Below the pieces are notes generated by a model. The model made no database searches. It saw only the letters and a program-made list of their open reading frames with translations, and was not told the DNA's origin. Made by a program: the position numbers and the translations under genes. From Protonemura montana (taxonomy: Eukaryota > Arthropoda > Insecta > Plecoptera > Nemouridae), in the NCBI GenBank assembly GCA_947568835.1, contig OX387602.1, positions 15,241,021-15,305,020 on the forward strand: DNA of 64,000 nucleotides, written 5' to 3'. Within the stretch, counting starts at the first letter, position 1. Each line of letters starts with the position of its first letter. Below are positions 1-15,300 of the stretch, one piece after another.

Positions 1-380
1 CAGCCTCCTTGCTAACATCTTGGAGATTGCATTGTAGGTCCTAGCTCGCCTCACCTCTCCCAGCGAAATAACATTTTATAAATGTGGCCTGAGCCAAGCT
101 GAGCAGAGCAAATTACAAGAAACAGTACAAACGGGTTCTAGTTTGTCAACGTTGGTTAGCTGAGGTTTAGTCTGATCTGCAGCAACCAGCAAGCAAGCAG
201 AGGCTGAGTGCAGCTAGCCTGGCTGGACAGGTTAGCAAGCCGAGTGGAATGTTGCTTGCTGCTCGGTGTTCGCTTCAGGTTCACCGTTTCCACAATTAGC
301 CCGAGGAAGTTTCAAGTCTGAAATGAGTCGCTAGCTCCATGAATATTATATCATGTCCGATGCTTGGTTGATTGCAGAGC
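1..380 (+). other. 5' flank / probable 5' UTR of roughest/kirre gene
   Basis: This stretch precedes the first start codon of the adhesion gene. An in-frame TGA at 369-371 lies just before the ATG at 381, so within this exon the protein cannot extend further upstream. The interval is rich in short GCAAG and GCTA words. I see no clear TATA box or initiator and cannot place the transcription start; a further non-coding exon may lie outside the window. Confidence 0.5.
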
Positions 381-3300
381 ATGGTGGTGCGAGGAGCCAG
401 TGGCGCGTGCGCGGGCTGCCGTCGTCGCCGAACGATGATCGACGTGCTCCTGGTGTTCGGCGTCGTCGTCGCAGTGGCGCCCGCTGTAGTCGTCGCCAGC
501 GCCGAGCAGAGATTCGCGCGACAACCGGAAGACCAGACGACCATCGTCGGCAACAGGGTCACGTTACCATGTCGCGTCATCAACAAGACGGGTGTCTTGC
601 AGTGGACGAAAGATGACTTCGGTCTGGGAACGTATAGAAACTTATCTGGTTTCGAGCGCTACTCAATGATTGGCAGTGATGAAGAAGGTTAGTTAAATCA
701 CTTTTATCTCAATCAATAAAGCTGAGAAGAGAACATTAATTTGATCTGTCCATCTGGCTGTCTTCGATTTCTTGTCCCCTAGCTGCGCTATATAGCCAGT
801 CGAGTCCAATCCTCTCATGTCCCCCACTTCTTTATATCCGCGCCTCTTCCCTTTCCTTTCACCCGTCATTCTCCCAGGGAACTTGCTAAGAAGAAAAGAA
901 AATCTGCTCGAAAGATAAAAATCTACGATTCGATGCTTTATATACCTTGAAATGGCAATGTTTCCCAGTTTGGCTCTCCATTAAACCTGTATGCCGCTCG
1001 CTGCCGCTGGAGAGCTCAGCCTATCGACGGCATAAAAACTAACGCAAGTACTGCTGGTTCGAGCCCCGGCGATGCCGACCGATTCCCATTACAGCAAATT
1101 GATATTTCATGTTCAAAATGTCAAGCCCAGTTTCTAGAAACAAATTTCATCATTTATTAGCAAAATAGCAAATAAAAGCAACACCGTTTAACCCGTTGGT
1201 ATTGATGGAAATAATGGCCTCTTCCTGGCCAGCCGTGTTCACTATAAATCGGTGGCTGAGCGATGGAGCTCGCGCCACCGGGAGGGCCTGGGGAGGGGGT
1301 GAAATATGTTCGCCGGTCAGTTAGCGCTGTTCCCGTCACGTGATTTCACGCACTGACACATTAAAACGGCTCTCGGAACGCGCCGCTGCCGATGCCGCCG
1401 CTGCTGACCGCGCTAAACGCCCCACTATAGTGCCCTATGGATGCCTTCCTCCATTGATTCAGCGTGCGGTTGCCACTTAATTAACGCCATTGTTTTTTGT
1501 TCCTTCAAAACAAATTCCAGTTTCAATTAGATCAATGATACTCTGTTCCGGCCGAGTTATGCCAATATCAATTTATCCCCTGCACGCATTCGGCGACGTT
1601 GCATGGCTTTTGCAATCAATGATTAAATTTCATGTGACGTCAGCATTAAAATAGCACCACGCTGGCTTCGGGCCCTGTGGGGTACACGGGATGCGGCCGG
1701 TTGCGTCCGAAATCACCTCACGCCCGCCGCTCGCTGCCCGCCGCCGCGGGGCGGTTTTCCGGCTGATTGAAGGGTTTCACCAAATTATCTTCTGTCCTAG
1801 GGGACTTTTCGCTCGAGATGTACCCGGTGATGCTGGACGACGACGCCAGGTACCAGTGCCAAGTGGGGCCGGGATCGCACGGGGAGCCTGGCATTCGGTC
1901 CAAGTTCGCGCATCTCACAGTGCTAGTGCCACCGGAACCGCCCCGGATCATCCAGGGAGACTACCTCATCACCACCGAAGACCGCGAGATCGAGCTCGAG
2001 TGCGTGTCATACGCGGGGAAGCCGGCGGCGGAGGTCAGTACAAGCGCCGACATCGTCGATATCTTGCGTCTCGCACTCGAGGAGTCGGCGATCCGCGAGA
2101 ACAGATGCTGCTTGCCTCTTTTATGTGCCGAGATTTGAAGCGACGTGTTTCCACAAATTGAGCCGATCCATCCTGCCTAGCTTCCAGGCATATAACACTT
2201 TATTTTGAATGAGTTGGTATCGAAAACGGCTCGTCCCTTAATCTCGTAAAACAACCCAACGAGAAAAGAGTGTTCGCTCTCGCTTGCTGGACGGGCTACT
2301 GAAGGGCCACTTTAACAAAAGTAGCCACTGAAAATACACCCCACGGCGTGGCGAGCCGAGGCAAAAGATCAACCCTTCTTATCTGTAGCCCTTATCCCGC
2401 GTTTAAAGCAAACAGCCTGTGCCTGGTGTGATTGGGTTCCGCTGCGAAATCGACGGCATGGACCATGGAGTCTAGTTCTCGCCTCGCATTTCCACCAGCC
2501 ATGCCAGCTAGCCAGCCAGTCCATCCAGGCCAGGCCACCAAGGCAATTGTCTTTCATCCTCCTTTGTGTTATAAATCATAACAGCACGGTTATATTCATG
2601 ACATACGGCACCACCTTCTCGAGGTGGTATCCATTCTCGGAATCAGATTTATATGCGATAGTCGTATTAAAGGTAGCCAGGTGCAAGCAAGTAGTGAAAT
2701 AACAGCTTTCCCATATCGTTTTCTGGCTGGCCCTGCCTGCAGCCCGCCGCCAAAATCTCTTCTGCGCAAAGATGCTGGTAGGAATTACTCAAGAATTCAC
2801 AAGGTTGCTTGCCATCTGTGTGATCGTCTTGACCCTATTTCTTAAATCATGCAGTATGATAACTTTAAGAATTGAATAATGGCCAAGGCTCAAGACTCTC
2901 TCTGCAAACCATATTGCCTAGCACCAACGCAAATTGTGAAGAAAACTCGCAAAAGCCGGATCTTAGCGTTTGCCGTGACTGTCGCCTGTCAGAAAAATGT
3001 CTACCGTGTGTGCAGAAGAGTTGTGCAAACAATTTTTTGTTACAATGCCGTCACATAGTATGTTCATCTTTGCGTCAATGACGCGATGTAACGGAAGCAT
3101 TATTTTCATCCTGTGCGAACCGTGCAACGTGCAGCTTGACAGGTCATTGGATGAAGTCTAAAGTTTCACCGCGATATACTAATAAGAAACACACTACGGG
3201 AATCTTTCCTACAAAGTCTCGTCTCATCGCGCACACGTACCAACCAGCCAATCAAAACAGCTAAAAATGCTTATCGGGAGAAAAACTAATTAACACCCCC

Positions 3301-6300
3301 CCGTTGTTAATTAACGCGCAGAGCACAGAGAGGCTGTTCGTACTGTACCAGTGCCGACTCCTTGGAAATCACAAAGCACAGTCTAACGCCCATGACGCCT
3401 ATGCGTATCGCACTTGCCTAGATGAATTTGACGCTACCCCGTACACACACATTTGAACTAGAAGAGTGCGCTTGCCAGTAATTAAAATACAAAATCAATT
3501 CTTCTGCTCGGTCTATTACGTTATAATTATAGCATGGGGTATATCCTACTAGTGGGTCGCCGCCGGTGCGTAAACCCCCGTGGTTGCATGCCTCGGTAGC
3601 TCCCTGCGAGGCACTCGATATCTCGAGATTTTTTACTGCGTCTACCGACACGCACAGGGGCTAGTAAAACATCTTGAACATCAAGTGGCCTGCTGCTGGT
3701 GCCTTCAAGCAACTTGGAGCCGGGAGGCAGCCGCGCGACGTGGTGAGAGCTGCTCGGGTGGGTTGCCTAGTCGCCGTCTGGCAGGGGAAACTGCAGTAAA
3801 ACCGCAGGACGATGACTCCGATGAGTGCTACTAAAAACTAGCCTACATATATCCCTAGCGCAGAGAGATTGAAGTGTAGACGCTGAAACCAGTGGATACG
3901 ATATATATGTATATAGGTATACACCTATTTCTTGTTGAAGGGTGTTTTTTTTTTTTATGAAAAAAATCCCGAACAGCTCCAAGGCGCAAGGTTTGCTCGT
4001 CTTTGATGTATGATGTTGCATTACTCGTTTGTTGTAATGGCAGGCATGGGCGCAAACCAGCGCACAGACGGGCGTAGACCGGCAAACAGGCCGAGTGTTA
4101 TAGATTGTTCCTGTTACTGGGCAAGCTGGTGATTAGTTCTTGCTCTCTTTCAACTTTAAACCAGCCTAATAATAGCAAGTTAGAGATCGGGTCAAAGCGT
4201 AGGAGGCGGCTAGGCTGCCATTCTCCTTCCGCTATATACACATCCAATAAGCGGTGCCGACTACCGTGGCGACGGCGACGCCGTTGTTGCTGGCGTCGTT
4301 CTAGTCTGCTTTTCGACGTTCGAGTTAGCAGGCCGCAAGTGAAATGCTTTACTTCCTATCAACGGGAATATATTGGTCTATAAACGAAAATAATTTGCTG
4401 TTGTCATGATTGTTTGATGCATATACACGGATCTCCGAAAATAGAAATTCGAAAAGTTTCTGCTATAGTACGCGCTATTGGAAAAATGTTTTTGCCTCTC
4501 TTTTCATTTGAATGGACAAAATATTCAATGTCGCACGAGATATTGTTATTTGATTTGATTCCCTGTTTTGTGGAATAATAATTACATGCTCGGCTGAATT
4601 CTGTAGGGCTTTGCTTTACCGGATTTGCTGGATACTTGAACCACATGAACCTTGGCATATTATTCTCGATGTCTAAAAGGTTAAACTCGCTTACCAGCTG
4701 TTCTATAGGTTTAAAAGTAGGCGAATCCTCTTTTCTCCTGTCAAAATATGTTTCTCAAACAGCTAGCTACATAACATACCCAAGCGCTGTATGGACGAAA
4801 GCTTGCGAGCCAACTACATGGAATTTAAACTAAATTACGTTCTCACAGTTTTCGAAAAAAAAAGTTTCTCTCAACTAATTCATTGTACCCTAACGTCGCT
4901 TCCACCTTTTGTTACAGATCACTTGGATTGACGGGCTCGGCAACGTAATGACCGATGGCTTGGAATACATCGTCGAGGCATTACCAGACGGACGTCTTTT
5001 CACGGCCAAATCAATCCTGAAATTGACGCCGAAAAAAGAGCACCACAACACGAACTTCACGTGTCAGGCACAAAATACTGCCGACCGAACGTACCGCAGC
5101 GCGAAGCTTCGACTCGAGGTGAAATATGCTCCGAAAGTGACGCTGAGCGTCGTCGGTATGAGCCCGTCGGGACGCATCCCCGAAGGCGCCGAAGTGAGGA
5201 TGGCCTGCAAAGCCGACGCCAATCCGTCAGACCTGACATATCGGTGGTACATCAATGATGAGATGATGATAGGAGATTACACGACCGAACTGATACTTCC
5301 GAACGTTACGAGAAAGCAGCACGACGCGATCATCAAGTGCGAGGTGCACAACGCAGTGGGGAAGAGTGAAGAGTCGGAGACGCTTGACATCAGCTGTAAG
5401 TATTGATGCTCCATAAATAGTGGCGGTACTTAGGAATAGGGTCCATCGAGTGAATCAGTCGGCCGGGCCAGGCCGGGGAGGGCCGGGGAGGTCACCCCAG
5501 CTGGGCGCGCACGAAACGCACGAAACGCACCCCAACCACCCATCCCACCCGCTGCCACCTTAGTTACCGGCGCCACGGCCTCGAGTGAACGCATCCACCG
5601 TAATTCCCAAGTAGCACACTTTGCGTCGGAGTTAGTCGTTTCGACGGGTCGATATCGGTGCTAAGAATGAATGGCCATCGCCATGCTAAACGTCCATATT
5701 AAGTGATGCCCAAAGTAGTGACCCATAAAGGGTCAAGTGTCCATTAAACGGTTAAAACCAAGTACTTGTTTTATGCAAGTTGCGACAACCTCCAAGTTTT
5801 CGTATAATACTTAATATGACGTATAATGTAAACACCGAGTTATAGCATGGGTTGTATATGGCCAAGACACAGGGTTGAAAATCATTTTAAAGTCCATGGT
5901 CGGTCAGACCGACCAATTTCAACGCACTTTATTCCACGCAACAACTTTGGCCCTACGACGACACGAGGAAAAGGACCTCGAACAGTGTTTTCAATACTTC
6001 TTTATTCATAGAGTTCAAAGTAAAATTACTTAGCTTTGAACAAAGAACAGAAAAACGGAACTTCATATCAAGCTCACAAGTCGCGAAAACACTTTGCAAT
6101 TTTCTCTATACACTCTCTTTTCTTTATCTTTCTAAAAAGTGCACAAAGTTTTTAGTCCGTTTTTGTATCATTTTAACAATATCGTCGTCTTGTGTACCTA
6201 ACTTGTTCGAAATTACGTCGTCAATTTATTTATTATCTCCGCTATAACGAGCTCGCGAAGAAGTTGTGTCCCCCACGCGGCCCGCGGTGGAGGCGCCGGT

Positions 6301-9300
6301 CTCACGGCAGCCGCCTGGGAAATTCGTGCAGCGCCAGGCTGGGCACCGCGACGACTTTACCGCCGAGCGTCGAGGCAAATAAAACCCCGGCCGCCGAGCG
6401 TCGCCGGGCGTCGCGGTGCGCCATATTGGAAATCGGGCGAATTTATTTGATGCGTAACGAATTCACCGTGTCGCTAATTGCTTGCCTTGGAGTTTTCTCA
6501 AAATGGCGGCAAACACGCAGGGCGGGGGCGGGGGCACGACGTGGGCTCTCGGCACGGCGACGATTTGCCCGATTTCTTTGTCCGCCTGTGCGGCTGACTG
6601 CAATGGACGCGCCGGGCCAGACTGTACACATGGATTATTATCTATCTTTCCCGAGTCCGACTCGCGAGTCCGAGCAACTCGCAGATAATGCTGGCTGAGC
6701 CTCTGTTGTCACGTCCAGTCCGCTCCCTAGGTCGGTCAATAACGATCATCCAATTACCATTGTGCTAACCTTAATTGCTTCCGAAAAGTTGTCTAGCAAT
6801 TTTACGATGGAAACGAAATTTATTCGTATAATAATATATCCTTCCGTTTCACGAGGCACTTAAAAGGGATAATAATGAGAAGTAGCAAGTCAGTCATTAC
6901 CAAAGTCTGATAATCAATATCAATCACACTCGACTCGAGTATTCAGATCATAACATCGCCACATTGCGAGGCGACGTCGGCGTCGGCCGGGCTTGGCCCA
7001 AAGTTTGCAGTTCGCTTTATGATGGGACGGGGCTGCATTATTAATTTCATTCGGGCATGGCGTAGAAGGAAACGTAAAAAGAGATCGCGCGGGATCTTTT
7101 TATTCTGCACAACAACAAACACTTTCAGTAATGTGCTTCCACTTCTCTAGACGCCGTATCCCCCCTCCAGCTCCCCGTGTTGCCTGCCTCACACCGTTCC
7201 TCGCCATCTTCCTTCTACACTTCCTATGCAACGCCGACGACGAGAATAATTGTCAGCCTGGAATTCTTTCCCGTTCCTTTATGCCTTAAATATCTTACAT
7301 AATAATTCAACTCGCAACAAGAGCAAAGGAGTAATAATAATATTACGCCGAGGAAATCACTACACAACGCGACGGCACGGAATTTCCCGGGAAAGAACAG
7401 ATTTCCATCAGACACGCGTACACAATACATAATATAAAATGTAACGCTCCCATTTGCCGTTCACACAACACACAGTACTTTTCGCGTAATCACCAATCAT
7501 CCCCCGAAAGGGCGAACTCAGTAAAGCCGTGTATAATAGCATCGGCGTCGTGCAGGGTTTCCGTTACAATCGTGCACATATCGGGGTAATATAGTGCCCG
7601 TGCCGGCACTGCCGCCGTCGTCCCGTGCAGGTACCGGCAGATTGGCATCATCAATACCAATACTCCATTCATATTAACGACGTTATATTTCAAGAGGATT
7701 GAGCCGAGCTGGTGAGTCTGTCGAGCGAGCGAGTCTCATGGTTTGCGATGAGGAAGAGTGGAGACTGAATGGTGGAGAGAATGCCGCGGCACGGTCTTGG
7801 GTCCTTGGTTCACCAGCGGAGCGTCATCGAGTGCGCGCAATATGCTTCCCTTCTGCGTCACAATGGGCGCCTGTCTACGGGCTTCCTTTTCACACAAATA
7901 ATACGCGATTTTCCATTGAGTTGCTTTTCTTTTTGGAGGGAAAAAAATCACGCGAAGAGGATGCTTTGTAAACAAAAATGAATCATCTATGTCAAGTGAG
8001 ACTCTATAATGAGTTTCACGGACGGTTAATGAGGACGATTGGGATTAGTAGTTAGTGTAGTACCTACGCTGATTAACTCACTTGGCGCAGTTTGAGTAAA
8101 AGTCAGAAGCGTCTAACTCTGAGCTGCACACTTTACCACTTCACCTTTCTCCACTTTTTACCCCACTTCTTCCACTAGGCGCTTTACGAGCCACGTCTCA
8201 ATTTCACTCGACGATTATGTGAAGAAAATATCAAATCTGGCGACAATGGCGATAAAACTAGCAAGTCAGGCCATGCCGTCGAACTGAATCACTCTTTATA
8301 GATTTACCGCCGAAGAGAGTGTAGCGAAACGATGTTTGTAATCTTGCCTGTTGGGAGGTTTCGGCGGGCTTACGACAATCTTTATTTCTCATATATTCGG
8401 TATTCCCTGTGAGACAATAAAGCGGAGACAACTCCACTCAATGGCTTAAAGCGTCACCACCGCAAGTCGCCATGTTGCGAGCAACCAGCCAGCTAGAAGG
8501 CCCTATGGCTGCCAACCGATTTGGGGATACGTCGCTCCGTTCGCAGTATCTGGAAGGTCAGAACCGTCCCCCCAAGAGAAACTTGCAAAGTTTTAAGTAT
8601 GCCTTTCCTCTGTATGTGTAGTAAGCTGAGCAATTCCCTCTTTGGTTTTGCGGTACGAAGTGACATAGCCCAAACTAAGTCAGATAACCGCAGAAACCTA
8701 ACAGCGTCTTATGTGCTCGCTGCACAGCCCCAGCCCCTGAGAGCGGGCGGCGAATGCAAGGCGGCGGGAGGCGACGCGCGCGGGGGAGGTTTTGAACTTT
8801 CCTACGCGAGGGTTTAATTATTACCCGTTCCTATAAAATCTGCCTATACAATCAGGAAACTTTAGTAGCACGAAAATATGACGTCGACGTCGGAGCTGTG
8901 CTTTATCTCCTTCGTTCTTAGAAAACTGTCCTCCGCTATGGGGCATATATTTTCTTGAAAAAGCATGTTTATTCAATATTGACGTGGCAGAAGCAGGCCA
9001 TACCCCCGAACCCTCAGCCACACCACCTTGGTATATAACCCTTTACGGCGCTGACTTACTGATCCCACTTCCTTGATAAAGGATATAAAGGCAAGGTCTC
9101 ACACCTTACATCCTTTTGATCGCTCTTCCATCTCCGCCGTGTGATACGTTACTTCGTACTCATGCCAGGAAGCATCAAACTTGCTTCCCGACTCGTTTCC
9201 TTTACCCACAACTTGCATACTAAACAGCGGGCCGTGCATAACGAGGATAATAGGCCCGGGATAAAATTAAATAATGTGGCTTGACGTCGACCACCCCCAC

Positions 9301-12300
9301 GTAGGTGTACGGGGGTTGTAGCGGAGAGCGCGCGAATCACCAGGGCAGCCTACCGGCCAGCCAGCAGCACTCGACGTGGTTAGAAATGAGACCGATCCGG
9401 GGCTAGATTGTGATTCAAGAGGCACGCGTCGTTCTAATTCCCGACGCCGGTTATATCCCGATTGAAGTTTTATTCCATTAGCGCAGCAATAAAGCGTGGG
9501 CGATGCCCGATGCTGGGCAGAGGTGCACCACGGATAGCCTACGAATTCGCGACGTCCCCCCCCTCCCCTCCCCTGTGCTCCCCAGCTCCCTAGCGCCCAT
9601 TCGCCCCGACAGCCCACTGAAGATGTTGTCTACAAGCGCACAATGGGCAATTGTTCCCCGTTTTCCGAGCATCGCGTTCCATCCATTTTTTATCAATATA
9701 TTCAATGTGCGACGCGTCGGGCTTTGTTGTAACCGGTAACCTAATGATGGTGCATGTTTTTCTTCTCCCTCCGTGTAGACGGGCCGCGTTTCCGAATGCG
9801 GCCACGGAGCATTCAAGCCGACCTGGGCACGACCGTCACCCTCACCTGCGACGTCGACGGCAACCCCCAGCCGGATATCGTCTGGATTCACGACGACTCA
9901 GCCAAGGTAAGACTAAGACTAGGATGTGGGACGCAGACGAGCCGGAGCGCTCGACCGATATGCATCTATCCATCTATTTTCACTCGATTTACATAATGAA
10001 GGCGGAAGCCGTGGTTCTATGGTGATGGCATTTTCGCTGTTCATGTTGCTAGCTACCGCTGTCTTCGTTTACTCTGTGATGCAGTTCACCTTTGCGCGCG
10101 CGCGCGACCCTTTTCTCTGTGGAACTGTAATCTTATCTAAAAATCCAGAGTTTTGAATGGTGCAACGCTCTGTCATGAGCCTACCTGATAATTAAATCGG
10201 TTTGAAACAGGTGCATTGTGTGTGCCGTATCCCATTTCATTTCTGCCGATGACAAAAGATCTCAAAGATTGATTACACGCGATTTAAATTTCATTTCATT
10301 TTGATGTGTAATAACGAGACATATATACGTATACAGTCGGCAGTATATGTGGTGTGTAGAGCACACAATATATGTATACTTATATATACATTCGAGACGA
10401 TTCTAAGTTGACAATAGAGGGGTGTTATTTCTAGTTTCGTGAGTAAACAAGTGAAAAGCAACATGTCGCCATGCCACTATACCAACCACTCCATGGTGCA
10501 CCTTAATCGATTTTTTCCACCGAGCAGGCTAGGCTCTAGGCATGAGGCAGGCAGGCAGGCAGGCAGAGCAGGCTGCATGGCAGGCCGAGACGGGGTTGGG
10601 AGCGCCAACTTATATTTGAGAGTGAAGAAGCAAAACGCGCGCGCGGTTATATACACATACTATTATCAACACGAGACGACGTCGACGTCGACGACGCCAG
10701 GCCAGGCCAGGCCAGGCCAGGCCGACGCTCAAGCGAGCAAAGAGCTTTAAGGGCTGTTTTTATAAAACTAAGGAAAACGATGTAGTAGCGAACACGAGAG
10801 GGAAATTGTGGTCTGAGCGAGCGTAAGAGCTCGTCGGGAGTGTAGATAAAAATCGACAACTCTACAGAACCGGAAACTGGCGGTTAAAAAAAGCTTTTCA
10901 GTTATTTCAGTTCCGCGTGTCGATGTGGTGGTAGCTTCGCTCCCTTGTAAGCAGAGTGCAAAGTTAGTTAGATAACCCACCAATAATTATTCTAATGAAC
11001 ATTTAACTGATTCGGGCTTTAATTCTAAGTTCGCAAAATGGTTGAACTTTAATTGTTCGCGCTGGGAAAATCTAATTGCGAATCGATTCGAGTGCACCCA
11101 GGAGCTGTGTGTTTAACGACGCACTGCAAACTACGATGACAGCTTAAAATAATACCACGAGTGGGGGCTGCAAATAAAATCGTAATTTAGAGTGAACGAG
11201 TTGTTTGGACAGGGACAGCTTTTCGTATGCTTTCTCGTTCATCCAATAATGGAAATGGGATTAACTTTCCCAATTATTCCGTTCTTTTTCGAATAAAAAA
11301 ATTAACAGATCGTAATTGGGAGGCAAAATCACATTCGCATTTGCGGAAAGAGAGGGTTGTTCCGGTGACGGGAACGGGAACGAAATACAGCAGCATGAGC
11401 GAGGGAAGTGAGAGGGCACGGGGCACAAGCGATTAATCAATTACCACAATTTTTTTCCAAACGGCCTCTTGTTCGGATTTTGTTTCATCAATCAAAACGT
11501 AACAGATCCTCTCATTTTGTTTCCACGGCAGCTCGCAGCTTTGTGTGGCTATATCCCTCAATACACGATCAACGTTACCGTTGAAAGTACAACTCGACTC
11601 GCCTAAAAGACAGACACACCGCCAAAACGGCACACCCGTTCTACCATGTCCGCGTTCATATTCATCATGACAAAGTCAAAGAGTGTAGTTAATTTAGAAA
11701 ATGTCTTGCCGTTAATTGGGTCGTGCATCACGCACAATCTTCGACACGCTCTTTAGAAAATCCGAGTTTCATGTCTGAAACGTTTACAAGCGCCGAGTCG
11801 ACGAATTCGGTGCCGTGTTTGTGCCGGTGCCGGTGCCGGCATGCATGGGGCCGTTCACGGTAACACCTCGCACCATGGGACAGCCGCGCGGGGTCCGGGT
11901 GGATAGGACACGAAACTGCCATTGATAGAGACGCACGGGGGCAAACCAGTGCGAGTGGCGCGACCATTTGATCCCCTGCGGAGCGGAAAACACGGACCTC
12001 CCGGTCGTCGCTGGGAACGCGGGATCCAAGCCTCAAGAGTCGAGCTGCCAGCCATACCAACCGCTGTAGCTTGTTCAGAGATTCACCAGCACTAGATTCA
12101 TATACACTCTATACAGTCTATACAGTTCGACTGGGACCTCTTTATGCTTATCACATTAATCACTGGTTGAAACTTGAAATAATGATTTCTCGGAGAACGT
12201 TTACGTTTTTGTCACGGCGCAATTAGCAATTATTGTTCCTGTCGTAGCGATCGGTATGCGAGCGTGCTTTCGTTCGTGTCGAACTGGATCTAGGATCAAC

Positions 12301-15300
12301 GGCGAAGTGCCACGTGACGCGAAAAGTATGAGCTAGTTGTACTACAGACAGCTATAAATTTAAAGATAGCTGCTATATATACAACACACGGAGGAAAAAG
12401 AAGAAATTATTCTACTCTACGTGTTCCTTTTGGATTTGTTGTTAGGATGGAATATGGTATAGTATGTCAATTGTCATGAGTATGGTTGAAAACTTGTCGT
12501 TTCCACTTTTCATCAAAGAAAGTGGCTTGTACACAAAATCATGTCAATTTTATTGTCTTGTTTTCTGTTTCGTTATAAGTGTACCTTTTCTTCGTTATTC
12601 AGTAAGCACCTGACAGCCAAGTGACAAATTCTAGGGACAATCGAACCGGAAGGTGGTTTGTTTCAAATCATGTTATTGGGTGCAAGCCACTTCGGTCGGC
12701 CGGCGTTCTCTGCGCAGTCGACCACCAAATTTGACGTCTTTGCAACTCATCAATGTTTTACACAGTGTTTAATATCCCGTCTATGCATAATACATCTTTA
12801 TAGAATTATAAATGAATTCATCTTCCCATGAGCTTTAGATAGAGAACCGCGCATGAATTAGAAACGAGGCGAATTGTTTTATAATATTGCGAGAGCTCGT
12901 TTTAATAAAATGATGAGACGAGAGCTTTTTTGCTGCCGCCCCCGCCGGGAGAGACGCCGACGCCGACGACGTGCAATCTGACTTACTGTGCTGGAAGAGC
13001 GCGAAAAAGTACATAATTGTATTAATTATTAATAGGTTATTGAAAGGACGCCGCTCGGGCGTCGGTCCCATGAATAATGCTTCTTGAATCTTGACTGACG
13101 TGCAAGTTTCGTATAATGGCATTAAACAATTTCAACGCGTCTTCTTTCCACCGTCAATGAGAATTCTTCACTAATAGCGCCTCCACGATTGTTTGCTCAT
13201 ATGGCTGCCTGCCTGTATAATATAAATTTGTGTTTTTACACACGTCAACATAGATTAAAGCAGAATAAAAGCTCATAATACGAATTTCTGGTTTCGGAAA
13301 AAAAGCGTAGAAAAAGTGGTCGCCGCCGCCGCTTGAATGTAGTTAATATAACACATGGCAGTGACAGTTGGTAATGCCCGATTTCCGCGCGGCACCATCG
13401 CGGGAGAACTCGCTGACGGACTAATTAATACCCGAGCACTGGGTTGGGCCGGGACGAGGCTGGGCCCGGACGAGGCTGGGCCCGGGCCCAACCCGGCCAC
13501 ACTCAACGCTAATAACACAAATAATTAAAACTTCACGAATCATAACAATTGTCCAAACCGTTCTTTTGGCTCGGCAACATAAATAGCTGGGCGCATGGAA
13601 AACAGAACAGCGTTGGTCGGCGACGGGGCAGGGGGGGGGGGGGGGGGGTGTTGATTGTCTAAACAGTTCGATATACACCGGCATACCTCCGTGCTCTGTG
13701 GGTCACGACTGGCGCCTCCACCAAGAACGTACACCCGTTAGTTGTGGGAGGAGTGAGTCGACGTCGCGACGCATTCCACCCCCAGAATTCCGATGACTTC
13801 ATATCGGAAACTAATTTAATGTCTTACAAAAATACAAGAATTCTTCGTGTTTTCCTCTGAACGTAAAATGAAATTACTATCTTAGAGCTCCGACACGACG
13901 ATTCGTGTTGTTTATTTATCGCCGAGTATAGCAAGCAGCAAGCTGGTGCAATGGCGGAACAGGCAACTATGCAAGGTGACTTTTCAACTTTCTGCAGCTA
14001 TGTTCCTTGGGTAGTCGCGCGACAGAGAAAATATGCTTCTTGCTCCCGGTAGCAGCATATTAATGGAAACTATAATATTAGTTATTAACTACGGTGTACA
14101 ACTAGGTTTTACCTAAGCAAAGTTTTAAACATCGTAATTAGCATTATTATGTAATAAGCTTCTCTTTGCAAATTCTTGACAGAATTTACATTGTTCGTCG
14201 CGAAACGAAAATAACGTGAAAACTTTTTAATTACCACCTCTCTATAGATATATATATATATAACATACTTAAAGGATTAACAGGAAGTTGATCATTTCAC
14301 ATGGAGCGGTGGGTCCTCTTGCTTATTTTACCATCATAAACACTTAGTTTTTGCGATGAAAGACAAAGATAAGCCCGCTTAGGTACTACACAAAATAATT
14401 AAAAACAACTGTGGCGTGAATAAAGTCTAACTTATAATTAGCCAGGGGAGATATATTTTTCTCATGCGATTTTTGGAGTCGTGTCCCCATCGCAGGCGAC
14501 GAGCGGGCAGGCCGGCAGCTCCACGAAATAAATTATATTCCAGAGAGCTTAACTTTCTGCTGCTGTGGGTATAGTTGTAAATATGACGAACTCTGCGCAC
14601 GCCGCGGCGCCGTAATTGAAGTTGCTTTTCACATACACAACGTCAAAACGTATATACGTACAAGCGTTAGTATACATAGTATTATGTGCCGATGAAAATT
14701 AATTTTTACTTCAAACACAGAGCACAACAAGTTAATGCAATTACATTCTAATAATTGTTCGGATATATTGACGCATAAGCAATTACATTGCAATTTTACA
14801 GCAAAGCCAACAAAACTCGTGCCTATATGTAATTGCATATCTATTTAAATGCCTCACTCTGTACACTTTTCTTTCATCTCCCTCGGACCCGATATCAATG
14901 GCGTGGCGACAGATAATTGTAGACCAGCAATACCGGTCAGTTTTTCCATCCGTCACATTCCCTGCTAATCGGCGTCGTTCGCCATCTCCGTTTCAGGTTG
15001 TTGGCACTACAGTGAACCTGACGCTCGATGTGGACCGAGAGACCGCCGGCCGATACTACTGCAAAGCGAGCGTGCTCGGGTACCCAGAGGTGGGTGCCGA
15101 GGCGGCCGTCTATCTCAAAGGACCCCCCTCGATTATCAGTCATCGCACCCAGTTCGGCATCCAAGGAGACAACGTGCGTCTGGAATGCGTTGCCTTCTCC
15201 ATCCCTAAGCCGGAACACGTAACTTGGACGTACAGGGGCAATGAGGTGGACGCAGAAGATAAGGACTATACGATCCTGGAGGACCCGCTCCCAGAGGGCA

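Larger units (their letters stand above)
9907..14996 (+). other. Fourth intron of roughest/kirre gene, with simple repeats
   Basis: Phase 0 intron of 5.1 kb, the longest of the gene. It holds several simple repeats (listed separately) and CpG-rich segments near 11780-12060 and 12940-12975. No coding exon or RNA gene is supported. Confidence 0.6.

Noticed and set aside
1055-1080. T-loop-like string (GGTTCGAGCCCCG) suggesting a tRNA
   Set aside because: No acceptor, D or anticodon stem can be paired with it in the preceding 90 bp on the plus strand.
6192-6698. 168-codon open frame in the third roughest/kirre intron
   Set aside because: It is Arg/Ala-rich low-complexity sequence caused by local high GC, with overlapping frames open on both strands and no domain.
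13441-13500. GC-rich repeated words (GGGCC, GACGAGGCTGGGCCC) as a CRISPR-like or satellite array
   Set aside because: Only two to three short direct copies without regular spacers; it is local duplication in a GC-rich intron.
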